The notes beneath the pieces are model-generated. The model saw only the letters and a program-made list of their open reading frames with translations. It had not been told where the DNA came from and ran no database searches. 64,000 bases of DNA, taken from Enterobacterales bacterium. Its GTDB lineage: Bacteria; Pseudomonadota; Gammaproteobacteria; Enterobacterales; Kangiellaceae. Below, one piece after another: positions 53,455 to 62,192 of this stretch; position 1 is the first letter of the stretch; every line of letters begins with the position of its first letter. The position numbers were made by a program, and so were the translations under genes. Location of the stretch: the NCBI GenBank assembly GCA_030949565.1, contig JAUZSK010000036.1, positions 1-64,000 of the forward strand. Reading direction: 5' to 3'.

Positions 53455-53739
53455 ATGAAACAATTGCTTTGTTTAACCGTTATTATCGGGTTATTCAATG
53501 GGGATGTTATCTACGCCTGTGAAAATAAAGTGGAAACTAGTAAAAGCAATAAACAATCCCATAAAAATAATGCCAAAAATCCGATCGTTTCAAAATCAAA
53601 AGCAGGCTTATCAAAACCTTTAATAGATGCAGAAAAAGTCAAACCAGAAGATAAAAATCAACCAATTTATATCGTCCCCAATCAATTTCCCTTTAAAAAT
53701 ACCGAACAAGAAAAAGCCAAGCATAAAGACTGTTTATAG
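53455..53739 (+). CDS. Small secreted protein resembling the N-terminal segment of the preceding large protein
   Basis: 94 residues from ATG 53455 (GGGGA upstream). A signal peptide (LLCLTVIIGLFNGDVIYA) is followed by a Lys/Asn/Ser-rich stretch. The end contains LSKPL and VPNQFPFKN, matching ISKPL and IPNRFPYKN in the same order and with similar spacing near the N terminus of the large protein encoded just upstream. It ends KHKDCL, with two Cys in the mature protein. It may be a free-standing pro-segment or a truncated duplicate. It has its own ribosome site behind the terminator at 53343. Function is unknown. Confidence 0.65.
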   Translation: MKQLLCLTVIIGLFNGDVIYACENKVETSKSNKQSHKNNAKNPIVSKSKAGLSKPLIDAEKVKPEDKNQPIYIVPNQFPFKNTEQEKAKHKDCL

Positions 53740-53811
53740 AAATCTTAACTGTGACTTCTCATCATAAACTTGTTAACATAGCGCCTTTGTAAATTCGTGT
53801 AGAAATAAACT

Positions 53812-55713
53812 ATGTCATTGATCCGAGGCGACCATCTGTCCTTATCTTACGGTCCTCAAGTTTTGTTGGATAATACATCATTTGTGATTGAGCAAGGTCA
53901 AAAAGTCTGCTTAATTGGTAGAAATGGTACCGGTAAATCGACGTTACTTAAAATGATTAATGGTGAGGTGATGGCTGATGACGGCATCATTAACCGCTCA
54001 AATCAAGTAACGGTGGCTTTTTTAAACCAAGCTTTACCAGAAAAAAATCAATTAACTATTCGACAGTATGTGGCTTCAGGCCTTTCCCATGTGATTGAAG
54101 CGGTGGAAGCCTATCAAAAGTTGATTATGGAAGATTGTCAATCGCCTAAATTAGAGGCTTTAGATCAGATTATTAATGCGCAGGATGGTTGGGCGGCTGA
54201 ACAAAGAATAGAACAAACGCTGTCTCGATTAGCACTAGATGGTGATCAGGTGATGGAATCGCTGTCTGGAGGTTGGAGGCGTCGAGCCGCTTTAGCCAAA
54301 GCGCTAGTGCAAAATCCTGATTTACTCATTTTAGACGAACCGACCAATCATTTAGATTTGACCAGCATTCAGTGGTTAGAAGAGCAGTTGATTAAATTTA
54401 GGGGAGCATTGCTATTTGTTTCTCATGATCGCCATTTTGTGAATAAAGTAGCTGACCAAATCATGGAGCTCGATCGGGGACATCTTCGGCTCTATCCGGG
54501 GAATTATCAGCGCTATTTAGAAATAAAAGCACAGCAGTTGCGCGATGAGGAAAAAACTAACGCAGAATTTGATAAACGTTTGGTCAAAGAAGAAAAATGG
54601 ATCAGACAGGGTATTAAGGCAAGGCGTACTCGTAATGAAGGTCGTGTTCGTGCACTTAAGAAAATGCGACAAGAGCACGCAGCAAGAAGGGATAAAATAG
54701 GTAATAGCCTGTTTAACGCCAATGTTGCTAAACAGAACAGTAAAATAGTGGCCACTATGGACAAACTGGTCGTCGGTTACAAGGAGGCATTAATCACTCC
54801 GTTGGATTATATTATCCAAAAAGGCGACAAAATTGGTATTTTGGGTGATAACGGCAGCGGCAAAACAACCTTTATTAAGACGCTATTAGGACAACTTCCC
54901 GCTTTGTCTGGAAGTTTCCAGGCGAGTGAAAATATTAAGGTGGCTTATTTTGATCAGCTTAGAGATGGTATAGACCTACAAAAAACGGTATCGGATAATT
55001 TAACTGACGGTAAGGATTTTGTTATTATCGATGGCAATGAACGTCATGTCATTAGCTATATGGCTGATTTCAATTTTACCCCTGATAGAGTCCGTGCGCC
55101 AGCCCATTCATTGTCGGGTGGTGAGATTAACCGTTTGTTATTGGCCAAACTGTTTACTCAAGCAGCCAATCTTTTTGTACTCGATGAGCCTACCAATGAT
55201 CTCGATGTTGAAACGCTTGAAATTCTTGAGCAAATGTTAGTTGAGATATCTGCCACGGTCATTGTTATTAGCCATGATAGAGCCTTTCTTGATAATTGCT
55301 GTAGTGAACTACTGGTTTTTGATAACCAGCTGTTGTCACAAGTCGAGAAGCAACAAGGTTTGTTTAAAGTGATTGAAATTTCTGGTGGCTATCAAGATTG
55401 GAAATGCTATCTTGCGCAGCAGCTGGCTGAATTAGAGAAGTCTCAAAGATCTCAACCAGCAGCTAAAACAAAAATTCAACAGAGGATCGAAAAGCCCTCT
55501 CAAAAACGCTCATACAGCGAGCAAAAACGGCTAGAGGAATTACCAAAATTAATTGAATCTTTAGAAAATGAAGTGGCTGATTTTGAGACTATTATGGCTC
55601 AACCTGAATTCTATCAGCAGCGAGAAAAATCGGATAAGGTACTAAAAGAGTTTGACAAGGTCCAAGCTGATTTAGGTGCTTTATACACTGAATGGGATGG
55701 GCTAGAAGGCTAG
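53812..55713 (+). CDS. uup: ABC-F ATPase, Uup type
   Basis: Cytoplasmic ABC-F protein with two ATPase domains, acting on ribosomes or DNA-related processes; Uup affects transposon excision in E. coli. Walker A motifs are GRNGTGKST (about residues 37-45) and GDNGSGKTT (about 346-354); signatures LSGGWRRRAALAKAL and LSGGEINRLLLAKLF; Walker B LLILDEPTNHLDL and LFVLDEPTNDLDV. A charged linker between the domains and a C-terminal coiled coil after residue 560 fit Uup. Its 633 residues match E. coli (635). Confidence 0.95.
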   Translation: MSLIRGDHLSLSYGPQVLLDNTSFVIEQGQKVCLIGRNGTGKSTLLKMINGEVMADDGIINRSNQVTVAFLNQALPEKNQLTIRQYVASGLSHVIEAVEAYQKLIMEDCQSPKLEALDQIINAQDGWAAEQRIEQTLSRLALDGDQVMESLSGGWRRRAALAKALVQNPDLLILDEPTNHLDLTSIQWLEEQLIKFRGALLFVSHDRHFVNKVADQIMELDRGHLRLYPGNYQRYLEIKAQQLRDEEKTNAEFDKRLVKEEKWIRQGIKARRTRNEGRVRALKKMRQEHAARRDKIGNSLFNANVAKQNSKIVATMDKLVVGYKEALITPLDYIIQKGDKIGILGDNGSGKTTFIKTLLGQLPALSGSFQASENIKVAYFDQLRDGIDLQKTVSDNLTDGKDFVIIDGNERHVISYMADFNFTPDRVRAPAHSLSGGEINRLLLAKLFTQAANLFVLDEPTNDLDVETLEILEQMLVEISATVIVISHDRAFLDNCCSELLVFDNQLLSQVEKQQGLFKVIEISGGYQDWKCYLAQQLAELEKSQRSQPAAKTKIQQRIEKPSQKRSYSEQKRLEELPKLIESLENEVADFETIMAQPEFYQQREKSDKVLKEFDKVQADLGALYTEWDGLEG

Positions 55714-55825
55714 GGGAAAAATCAGACCCTAGCCCACTTTCGGTTGGCATTTAAAGGCTTTTTAAGGGATAATGTCGGCTATTAAGACCAGTGAATTGTG
55801 TCAGTAAAATACCTGAAGGATATCC

Positions 55826-56858
55826 ATGAAATTAGCCAGTTTAAAAAATAATACTCGCGATGGTCAGCTGGTTGTTGTGAGTCGGGATTTAACACGTGCA
55901 GTGAGCATTCCTGATATTGCACATACAATGCAGCAGTTATTGGATGATTGGAGCAGCCTTTTACCGGCAGCACAAGCGATATACGAACAGCTTAACGCTG
56001 GAGAAATATCGGATGCGATTGCGTTTGAACAGCAAAACTGTGAGTCACCGTTACCGCGCGCCTACCAATGGGCAGATGGTAGCGCCTATGTTAACCATGT
56101 AGAGCTAGTACGAAAGGCCCGCAAAGCTGAAATGCCGGAAACCTTTTGGACTGATCCCTTGATGTATCAAGGTGGCAGCGATGCTTTTATCGGTCCTAGA
56201 GATGATATTATCATTGAGTCAACTGATTTCGGAATTGACATGGAATCAGAAGTGGCAGTAATTGTCGATGATACACCGATGGCGGCAACACCAAAGGAGA
56301 CTGAGTCGCGGATTATCCTGTTAATGCTGGTGAATGACGTATCCTTAAGAAATTTGATTCCTGCAGAGTTGGCTAAAGGCTTTGGGTTTTTCCAAAGCAA
56401 ACCTTCCAGTGCTTTTTCTCCAGTAGCGGTGACTCCTGATGAACTGGGTTCTGACTGGAATGGTAAAAAAACTTCATAGGCCGTTGGTTACCCATTTAAA
56501 TGGAGAGCTTTTTGGTGAGCCGAATTGTGGCGTCGATATGACTTTTGATTTTCCGACCATTGTCGCGCATGCGGCAATAACTCGGCCTCTAGGAGCAGGA
56601 GCGATCATCGGTTCAGGCACTATTTCTAATATTGATCGTTCAAGCGGCTCTAGTTGCTTGGCAGAAAAAAGAATGCTTGAAATTATAGAAACTGGAAAGC
56701 CTGTCACACCTTTTATGAGTTTTGGTGACAGAGTTAGAATTGAAATGTTTGATCAGCAAGGCCATTCCATTTTTGGCGCTATTGATCAACAGGTTAAGCA
56801 GTATATTCCGACCTCTCAAACTGACATGTCAGTTGAATCTTTTGAACAAAACGATTAA
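55826..56858 (+). CDS. fahA: Fumarylacetoacetate hydrolase (frame broken)
   Basis: Cleaves fumarylacetoacetate to fumarate and acetoacetate, the last step of tyrosine catabolism. It has YVNHVELVRKAR, YQGGSDAFIGPRDDI, DFGIDMESEVAVIVDD (metal-binding acidic residues) and LVNDVSLRNLIPAE. The run of seven A at 56465-56471 breaks the frame; six A restores WNGKKLHRPLVTHLNGELFG, then GSGTISN. The restored length is about 343 residues. maiA starts three bases after its stop, so they form an operon. Confidence 0.93.
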
Positions 56859-56861
56859 TCC

Positions 56862-57515
56862 ATGATCAAATTATATAGCTATTGGCGCTCTACAGCCGCC
56901 TATCGAGTTCGTTTAGCGCTAAACATTAAACAGGTTGCCTATTCTCAGCATTCGGTTCATCTAGTAAAGGATGGCGGCGAGCAGCATGAAGACGAGTATC
57001 GTGATATTAATCCACAAGGTTTAGTCCCTACGATGGTTCATGGTGAGGTTAAAATTAGTCAATCTCTCGCAATCTTGGAATATTTAGAAGAAAAATATCC
57101 GCAGAAAATCGCTCTTTTACCTGAGAATATACAGTTAAGAGCCTTTTCACGCCAACTTTGTCAGGTTATTGCGAGTGACGTTCACCCCCTTAATAATCTT
57201 AGAGTGCTACAATACCTTTCTAATTCACTGAAAGTGAGTGAGAAAGACCGCATGAAATGGTACCATCATTGGTTAACCTTGGGCTTTGATGCGTTTTCGT
57301 CATTACTGAAGGAACAAAATTTTTCTGGTCCATATTGCCTCGGTAGGGAACTATCTATGGCAGATGTTTGTCTTATACCCCAGATTTACAATGCAGATAG
57401 ATTTGGATTTTCAATGGCTTCTTATCCTCGGTTGCTAGAAATAAACCAAAATTGTTTAAAATTAGAAAGATTTAAGGACGCGATACCTGAAAACCAGCCT
57501 GATGCTGAACGTTAA
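56862..57515 (+). CDS. maiA: Maleylacetoacetate isomerase
   Basis: Zeta-class glutathione transferase that isomerises maleylacetoacetate to fumarylacetoacetate, the substrate of the upstream FahA. It begins with the active-site signature SYWRSTAAYRVRLALNIK (residues 5-22), then NPQGLVPTMV and ISQSLAILEYLEEKYP, the glutathione-site region. Its 217 residues are the family length. The upstream pathway genes hppD and hmgA are not in the window. Confidence 0.95.
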   Translation: MIKLYSYWRSTAAYRVRLALNIKQVAYSQHSVHLVKDGGEQHEDEYRDINPQGLVPTMVHGEVKISQSLAILEYLEEKYPQKIALLPENIQLRAFSRQLCQVIASDVHPLNNLRVLQYLSNSLKVSEKDRMKWYHHWLTLGFDAFSSLLKEQNFSGPYCLGRELSMADVCLIPQIYNADRFGFSMASYPRLLEINQNCLKLERFKDAIPENQPDAER

Positions 57516-57554
57516 CAGTTCGTTTCTCTCAAACATTAAAGAAGTAACCTATTT

Positions 57555-58844
57555 ATGAATAGATTGTATAAAAAAATAACGCTAACTCTACTAACCGCAT
57601 CTTTAAGTATGGCGGTGCCTGTTTGGGCGGCAGATAACTATCAGATCGATGATTTAGGAACCCTAGGTGGGGCGCAAGCCGAAGCATTTAGTATCAATAA
57701 TTTGGGTGACATCGTCGGCAACTCAAGTGGTGCTGATTTTGATAACCATGCCTTCGTTTATCGTAATCAAGCGTTAGTTGATTTAGGTTTTTTACCCGTA
57801 GATGCAAACTCTACATCGAGTAGTTTTGCATTTGATATTAACGATAATGGGCTTGCTGTTGGATTTTCAACCCAAAGCTTTGTTGATGCCAATAGTGTAG
57901 GCTATAACAGAACGATAGCTACCTATTTTGATACCATCAATCTTACAATTAATCCTATACCTCAAGTTGACCCTGCTTTACCTCTTAATATGCGGGCTGA
58001 GAGGTCAAATGAAAATGATATTATTGTAGGTGTTACTGAATATGATGACCCAAATGACGTAGACACTAATGGTGACCCGGTTTCGGTAATCACCATTAAA
58101 GGTTTCGTTTATGATATAAATTCTGGTGTGTTAGATATTCTCTCACCACCCGCTGAAACGACGCGAACGGGCCTAGCCTTAAGAGCGATTAACAATAATG
58201 GCGTTATTGTCGGCTTAGCAGCTGAAACCGTTAGCAATGGATTTCAGAACGTTATTCTAAGTGATATTGTGACGACTAATATTAGCGACCTTACCCAAAT
58301 ATCAAAAATCACCATTTACGATGGCTCTCAAAATCAAGTTTGGTCTATTAATGATAATAATATTATGGTTGGTAGTGCCGATACTTTAACGGATGGTAAC
58401 AAAAAGGCATTTAGCTACAACCTAAACACACAGGAAGTGATTAATTTAGGTTCACTCAATATCAATTTTCCTTTTTCGGAAGCATTTAAAATTAATAATG
58501 CGGGACAAATTGTTGGTGTTTCGCAGTATCAAAACTCCCCTATAATTTATCACGCGTTTGTTCACGAAAATGGGACCATGAAAGATTTATCAAAACTAAT
58601 TGGTTGTGATACTGGTTGGGTTCTAAACGAAGCTCGTTCAATAAATGATAGCGGAATAATCGTTGGCACTGGTTTGTTCAATGGTGAAAAGCATGCTTAT
58701 AAGCTGACACCCATTGCGGGAACAGCACCCGTTTGTGTTGATACAACATCTTCTTCGTCTGGTGGAGGTTCTTTACCGATATTTCTTTTAGTTTTATTTT
58801 CTGGTTTATTAGTTTATCGGAAAGAAACAAAGAATCATCTTTAA
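57555..58844 (+). CDS. HAF-repeat secreted protein with GlyGly-CTERM-like tail
   Basis: A 429-residue exported protein of the DUF3466/HAF-repeat type. After a signal peptide (LLTASLSMAVPVWA) it has DDLGTLGGAQAEAFSINNLG and repeated units of the form INxxGxIVGxS followed by HAF-like words (DNHAFVYRNQ, KKAFSYNLN, YHAFVHENG), predicted to fold as a propeller. The C terminus is Ser/Gly-rich (SSSSGGGSLP), followed by a hydrophobic helix and a basic end: a GlyGly-CTERM sorting signal like that of the large protein at 48752. Function is unknown. Confidence 0.85.
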   Translation: MNRLYKKITLTLLTASLSMAVPVWAADNYQIDDLGTLGGAQAEAFSINNLGDIVGNSSGADFDNHAFVYRNQALVDLGFLPVDANSTSSSFAFDINDNGLAVGFSTQSFVDANSVGYNRTIATYFDTINLTINPIPQVDPALPLNMRAERSNENDIIVGVTEYDDPNDVDTNGDPVSVITIKGFVYDINSGVLDILSPPAETTRTGLALRAINNNGVIVGLAAETVSNGFQNVILSDIVTTNISDLTQISKITIYDGSQNQVWSINDNNIMVGSADTLTDGNKKAFSYNLNTQEVINLGSLNINFPFSEAFKINNAGQIVGVSQYQNSPIIYHAFVHENGTMKDLSKLIGCDTGWVLNEARSINDSGIIVGTGLFNGEKHAYKLTPIAGTAPVCVDTTSSSSGGGSLPIFLLVLFSGLLVYRKETKNHL

Positions 58845-58847
58845 AAA

Positions 58848-58880
58848 ATAAAAAGGCTGTTTAGACAGCCTTTTTATTTT
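58848..58880. terminator. Bidirectional terminator between the HAF gene and gap
   Basis: AAAAAGGCTGT-TTAG-ACAGCCTTTTT, with a perfect stem and T-runs on both strands, between convergent genes. Confidence 0.92.
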
Positions 58881-58888
58881 ATTTTAAT

Positions 58889-59902
58889 TTAGCATTTCAT
58901 TAAAGCAATTGTCGTATCGAGCATTCGATTGGAATAGCCCCATTCATTGTCATACCAAGCCATAATTTTCACAATTTTGCCTAATACTTTGGTTTGTACC
59001 GGATCAAAACTTGAGGAAGCTGCATCGTGATTAAAATCAATAGAAACCAATGGTTCGGTTACGTAGTTTAATACGCCTTTCATTTGATTCTCGGAAGCTT
59101 GTTTCATTGCTTGATTGATTTCCTCGGTAGAGGTTTCCTTTTGAGCGATAAATGTAAGGTCAACCAAAGAAACATTGATTGTTGGTACACGAATGGCCAT
59201 CCCATCAAATTTGCCCTCAAGTTCAGGAAGTACTAAGCCAACCGCTTGTGCCGCTCCGGTTTTTGTTGGGATCATAGATTGTGCTGCCGCCCGTGCTCGA
59301 TAGATATCAGAGTGGGGCGAGTCGATTAGCCGTTGATCATTGGTGTAGGCATGGATAGTCGTCATAAGACCTGATTCAATACCAACTAAATCATTGAGTA
59401 TCTTTGCAACTGGCGCTAAGCAATTTGTGGTACATGATGCATTAGAAATAATCTGACATTCGGCGTTAAGAACATCGTGGTTAACGCCATAGACAATGGT
59501 TGCATCGAGATCTTTGCCAGGTGCCGATACGATTACTTTTTTGGCACCTGCTTTGATGTGTTTATTGGCTTTATCTCTATCTTTAAAAAATCCGGTACAT
59601 TCAAGTACAAGGTCAATTGCAAGTTCCTTCCAAGGCAAATTTTCAGGATCGGACAGATTAAACATTTGAATAGAATCGCCATCGACCATTAAAAAAGAAT
59701 TATCATTTTCAACTTTTAGAGACACGCTTGAACTAAAGCGACCATGAATTGTATCGTACTTAGTTAAATGTACATTACTTTCGTTGGATGCTAGGTCATT
59801 GATGGCAATGATTCTAATTTGATCTTTGTGGGGGCCTTCATACAGGGCCCTAAGTATATTGCGGCCAATACGACCATAGCCATTAATTGCAACATTAATC
59901 AC
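58889..59902 (-). CDS. gap: Glyceraldehyde-3-phosphate dehydrogenase, type I
   Basis: Oxidises glyceraldehyde 3-phosphate with NAD. Rossmann start [17 protein letters not shown] (residues 4-20), catalytic [12 protein letters not shown] (Cys about 155) and [12 protein letters not shown] near the end. Its 337 residues are the usual length. [12 protein letters not shown] resembles the pseudomonad-type enzyme. It is last in edd-zwf-eda-gap, placed to use the glyceraldehyde 3-phosphate made by Eda. An erythrose-4-phosphate dehydrogenase (Epd) is a less likely alternative. Confidence 0.92.
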   Translation of the reverse strand: MINVAINGYGRIGRNILRALYEGPHKDQIRIIAINDLASNESNVHLTKYDTIHGRFSSSVSLKVENDNSFLMVDGDSIQMFNLSDPENLPWKELAIDLVLECTGFFKDRDKANKHIKAGAKKVIVSAPGKDLDATIVYGVNHDVLNAECQIISNASCTTNCLAPVAKILNDLVGIESGLMTTIHAYTNDQRLIDSPHSDIYRARAAAQSMIPTKTGAAQAVGLVLPELEGKFDGMAIRVPTINVSLVDLTFIAQKETSTEEINQAMKQASENQMKGVLNYVTEPLVSIDFNHDAASSSFDPVQTKVLGKIVKIMAWYDNEWGYSNRMLDTTIALMKC

Positions 59903-59981
59903 GAGATTGACTCCTTAAATAGATTTTAAATTAAATAAAAGAAAACTATTGAGTAAAGAATTTACTAAAAATTATGAATGA

Positions 59982-60605
59982 TTACAAAAGGCTAGCTTGC
60001 TTGGCTAATTGGGTAATCGCAGACCAGTTTTTTTGCTGTATTAATTGTTTGGTTAGCATCCAGGTTCCACCCACGCAAACGACATTGTCCAGTTGAAGAT
60101 ATTGTTTCGCGTTAGATAAATTAATACCACCGGTTGGGCAAAATTGAGCTTGTGGTAATGGGCCATTGAGTGAGGACAACATCTTTACACCACCGGCGGC
60201 TTCAGCAGGAAAAAATTTTAAACAATTATAGCCCAGGGCCAGTAAATTCATCACTTCAGTGGCACTGGTTGCGCCGGGTAAAATAAGCGCATTGTTGGAT
60301 TTTACGGCCGATAAGAGCTCGGGCGTTGAACCCGGACTAACAACAAAATCAACTCCGGCCTCTAACGAAGCTTCTAGAGATGCTGCATTGATTACCGTAC
60401 CGCTTGCGATTACTGCATCGGGTAAGGCTTGTTTGATCTGTTTAATCGATTCAATCGCAGCCTCGGTGCGAAGCGTGATCTCAAGCACCTCTAAACCGCC
60501 GTGATATAATGCACTAGCCAAAGGGACTGCGTCTTGTAGGTTTTCAATCACAAGCACTGGAATTACTTTTGAACGCTTAAGGTATTGCTTTATTTTACTA
60601 GTCAA
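59982..60605 (-). CDS. eda: KDPG/KHG aldolase
   Basis: Splits 2-keto-3-deoxy-6-phosphogluconate into pyruvate and glyceraldehyde 3-phosphate. It has VLEITLRTEAAIESI (catalytic Glu about 42) and CLKFFPAEAAGG (Schiff-base Lys about 130), then FCPTGGI. Its 207 residues are close to E. coli Eda (213). The usual GAGTV reads ASGTV here, a mild variant. It lies between zwf and gap in one direction with short gaps. Confidence 0.95.
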   Translation of the reverse strand: MTSKIKQYLKRSKVIPVLVIENLQDAVPLASALYHGGLEVLEITLRTEAAIESIKQIKQALPDAVIASGTVINAASLEASLEAGVDFVVSPGSTPELLSAVKSNNALILPGATSATEVMNLLALGYNCLKFFPAEAAGGVKMLSSLNGPLPQAQFCPTGGINLSNAKQYLQLDNVVCVGGTWMLTKQLIQQKNWSAITQLAKQASLL

Positions 60606-60659
60606 AATAAGTATCTCTTTGAAAATGGTAATTATTTAAATAGGGGACTTGTCGTCCTA

Positions 60660-62144
60660 TTAGCTGGCGCAATCATCTATATCGATCCATTGTCGGCCAT
60701 CTTTTTCGAGCAGTTCGTCTGATTCTTTGGGGCCGTAGGTTCCGGCGCGATATAAAAAAGGGGTTACGTGATGTTTATCCCAATATTCAATGATTGGATC
60801 AACCCATTGCCAAGCCGCGGTACCTTCTTCTCGGTGAATAAAGAGTGAAGCATTGCCACAAATTGCATCGAGTAATAGTCTCTTATAGCCGAAGCTTTTA
60901 AATCCCTGTGATGACTCAGTAAAATTCAGATCTAAGGTGACGGGTTTAAGAACTGTTTTTAATTGCGTCATATCCTTGGCCATCAGAATCAGTTGAATTC
61001 TTTCTTCTGGTTGAAGTTGAATAATTAATCGATTGGGGATTAGTTTTCCAGATTCCTCACCAAAGGCATTATGCGATACATCACTAAATTGAATGGCTAT
61101 TTCCGCGCTGCGTTTTTTCAGGCGTTTACCGGTGCGAATGTAAAAGGGGACTTTTGCCCAGCGCCAATTATCGATTGAAGCACGTATAGCAACAAAGGTT
61201 TCAGTATTGCTTGTTCCTGACCCTAACTCCTCTAAGTAACCAGGTTGCAATTGCTCATCAATGGCTCCAGCCACATACTGACCTCTTACCGTAAATTGGT
61301 TGACATCCTCTTCGTTGATAGGTTTAAGCGCTTGCAAAACCTTTATTTTCTCAGCGCGAATATTGTTAGCATCCATTTTATTCGGTGATTCCATGGCAAT
61401 GAGTGCCAACAATTGCAATAAATGATTTTGAACCATATCACGCATGGCGCCTGTGGAATCATAGAATCCTGCGCGGCCTTCTAAACCAACCTGTTCACAA
61501 ATACTAATTTGTATATGGTCGATAGATTTCGCGTCCCAAAACTGCTCGAAAAGAGAATTACTAAATCTTAAGGCAAGTAAATTTTGTACGGTTTCTTTAC
61601 CCAAATAATGGTCAATTCGATAAATTTGATCTTCTTTAAAATACTCAGCTATTTTTTGATTAATAGATTCCGCCGACTGCTGGTCATAGCCAATTGGTTT
61701 TTCGACCACTAGTCTAGTATTTTCGGTAATCAGATGGCTCGCGGCAAGATTGTCACAACAGTCACCATAAACGCTCGGTATAATGGCAAGATAAAAAATT
61801 CGTGGCTGTTTTTTTCGTTTGACAAACAGTGATGAAAACTCTGCCCATCGGTCGTCACGTTTTGCGACATCAATTAAAACCGGTTTAATGAATAGACAAA
61901 ATTTCTCATAGTTTGAGTCGGATAAATCTTCTTCAGGAATAAACTTTGAAAATGCTTTTTTAATAATGCTATGCATTCCCTCAAACTCGTGTACTTTTCG
62001 AGTTCCCACCATTATCCGAGAGCCTTTTGGAATACCATCTTCTAAAAAAGTGCGGTACATTGAAGGCAACAACTTACGCAAAGATAAATCACCGGTACCA
62101 CCAAAAAGGATAAGATCAAAAGGTTGTGTTAGTAATTGGCTCAA
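60660..62144 (-). CDS. zwf: Glucose-6-phosphate dehydrogenase
   Basis: Oxidises glucose 6-phosphate to 6-phosphogluconolactone with NAD(P). N-terminal dinucleotide site LILFGGTGDLSLRKLLP (about residues 11-27), VVEKPIGYD, and the active-site motif RIDHYLGKE (about 176-184). Its 494 residues match E. coli (491). edd lies 48 bases upstream. No pgl lies beside it in the visible part of the operon. Confidence 0.97.
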   Translation of the reverse strand: MSQLLTQPFDLILFGGTGDLSLRKLLPSMYRTFLEDGIPKGSRIMVGTRKVHEFEGMHSIIKKAFSKFIPEEDLSDSNYEKFCLFIKPVLIDVAKRDDRWAEFSSLFVKRKKQPRIFYLAIIPSVYGDCCDNLAASHLITENTRLVVEKPIGYDQQSAESINQKIAEYFKEDQIYRIDHYLGKETVQNLLALRFSNSLFEQFWDAKSIDHIQISICEQVGLEGRAGFYDSTGAMRDMVQNHLLQLLALIAMESPNKMDANNIRAEKIKVLQALKPINEEDVNQFTVRGQYVAGAIDEQLQPGYLEELGSGTSNTETFVAIRASIDNWRWAKVPFYIRTGKRLKKRSAEIAIQFSDVSHNAFGEESGKLIPNRLIIQLQPEERIQLILMAKDMTQLKTVLKPVTLDLNFTESSQGFKSFGYKRLLLDAICGNASLFIHREEGTAAWQWVDPIIEYWDKHHVTPFLYRAGTYGPKESDELLEKDGRQWIDIDDCAS

Positions 62145-62192
62145 AATATTTAACTCATTTATATGATTTATAAGGTGTTCAAGTTTATTGAA

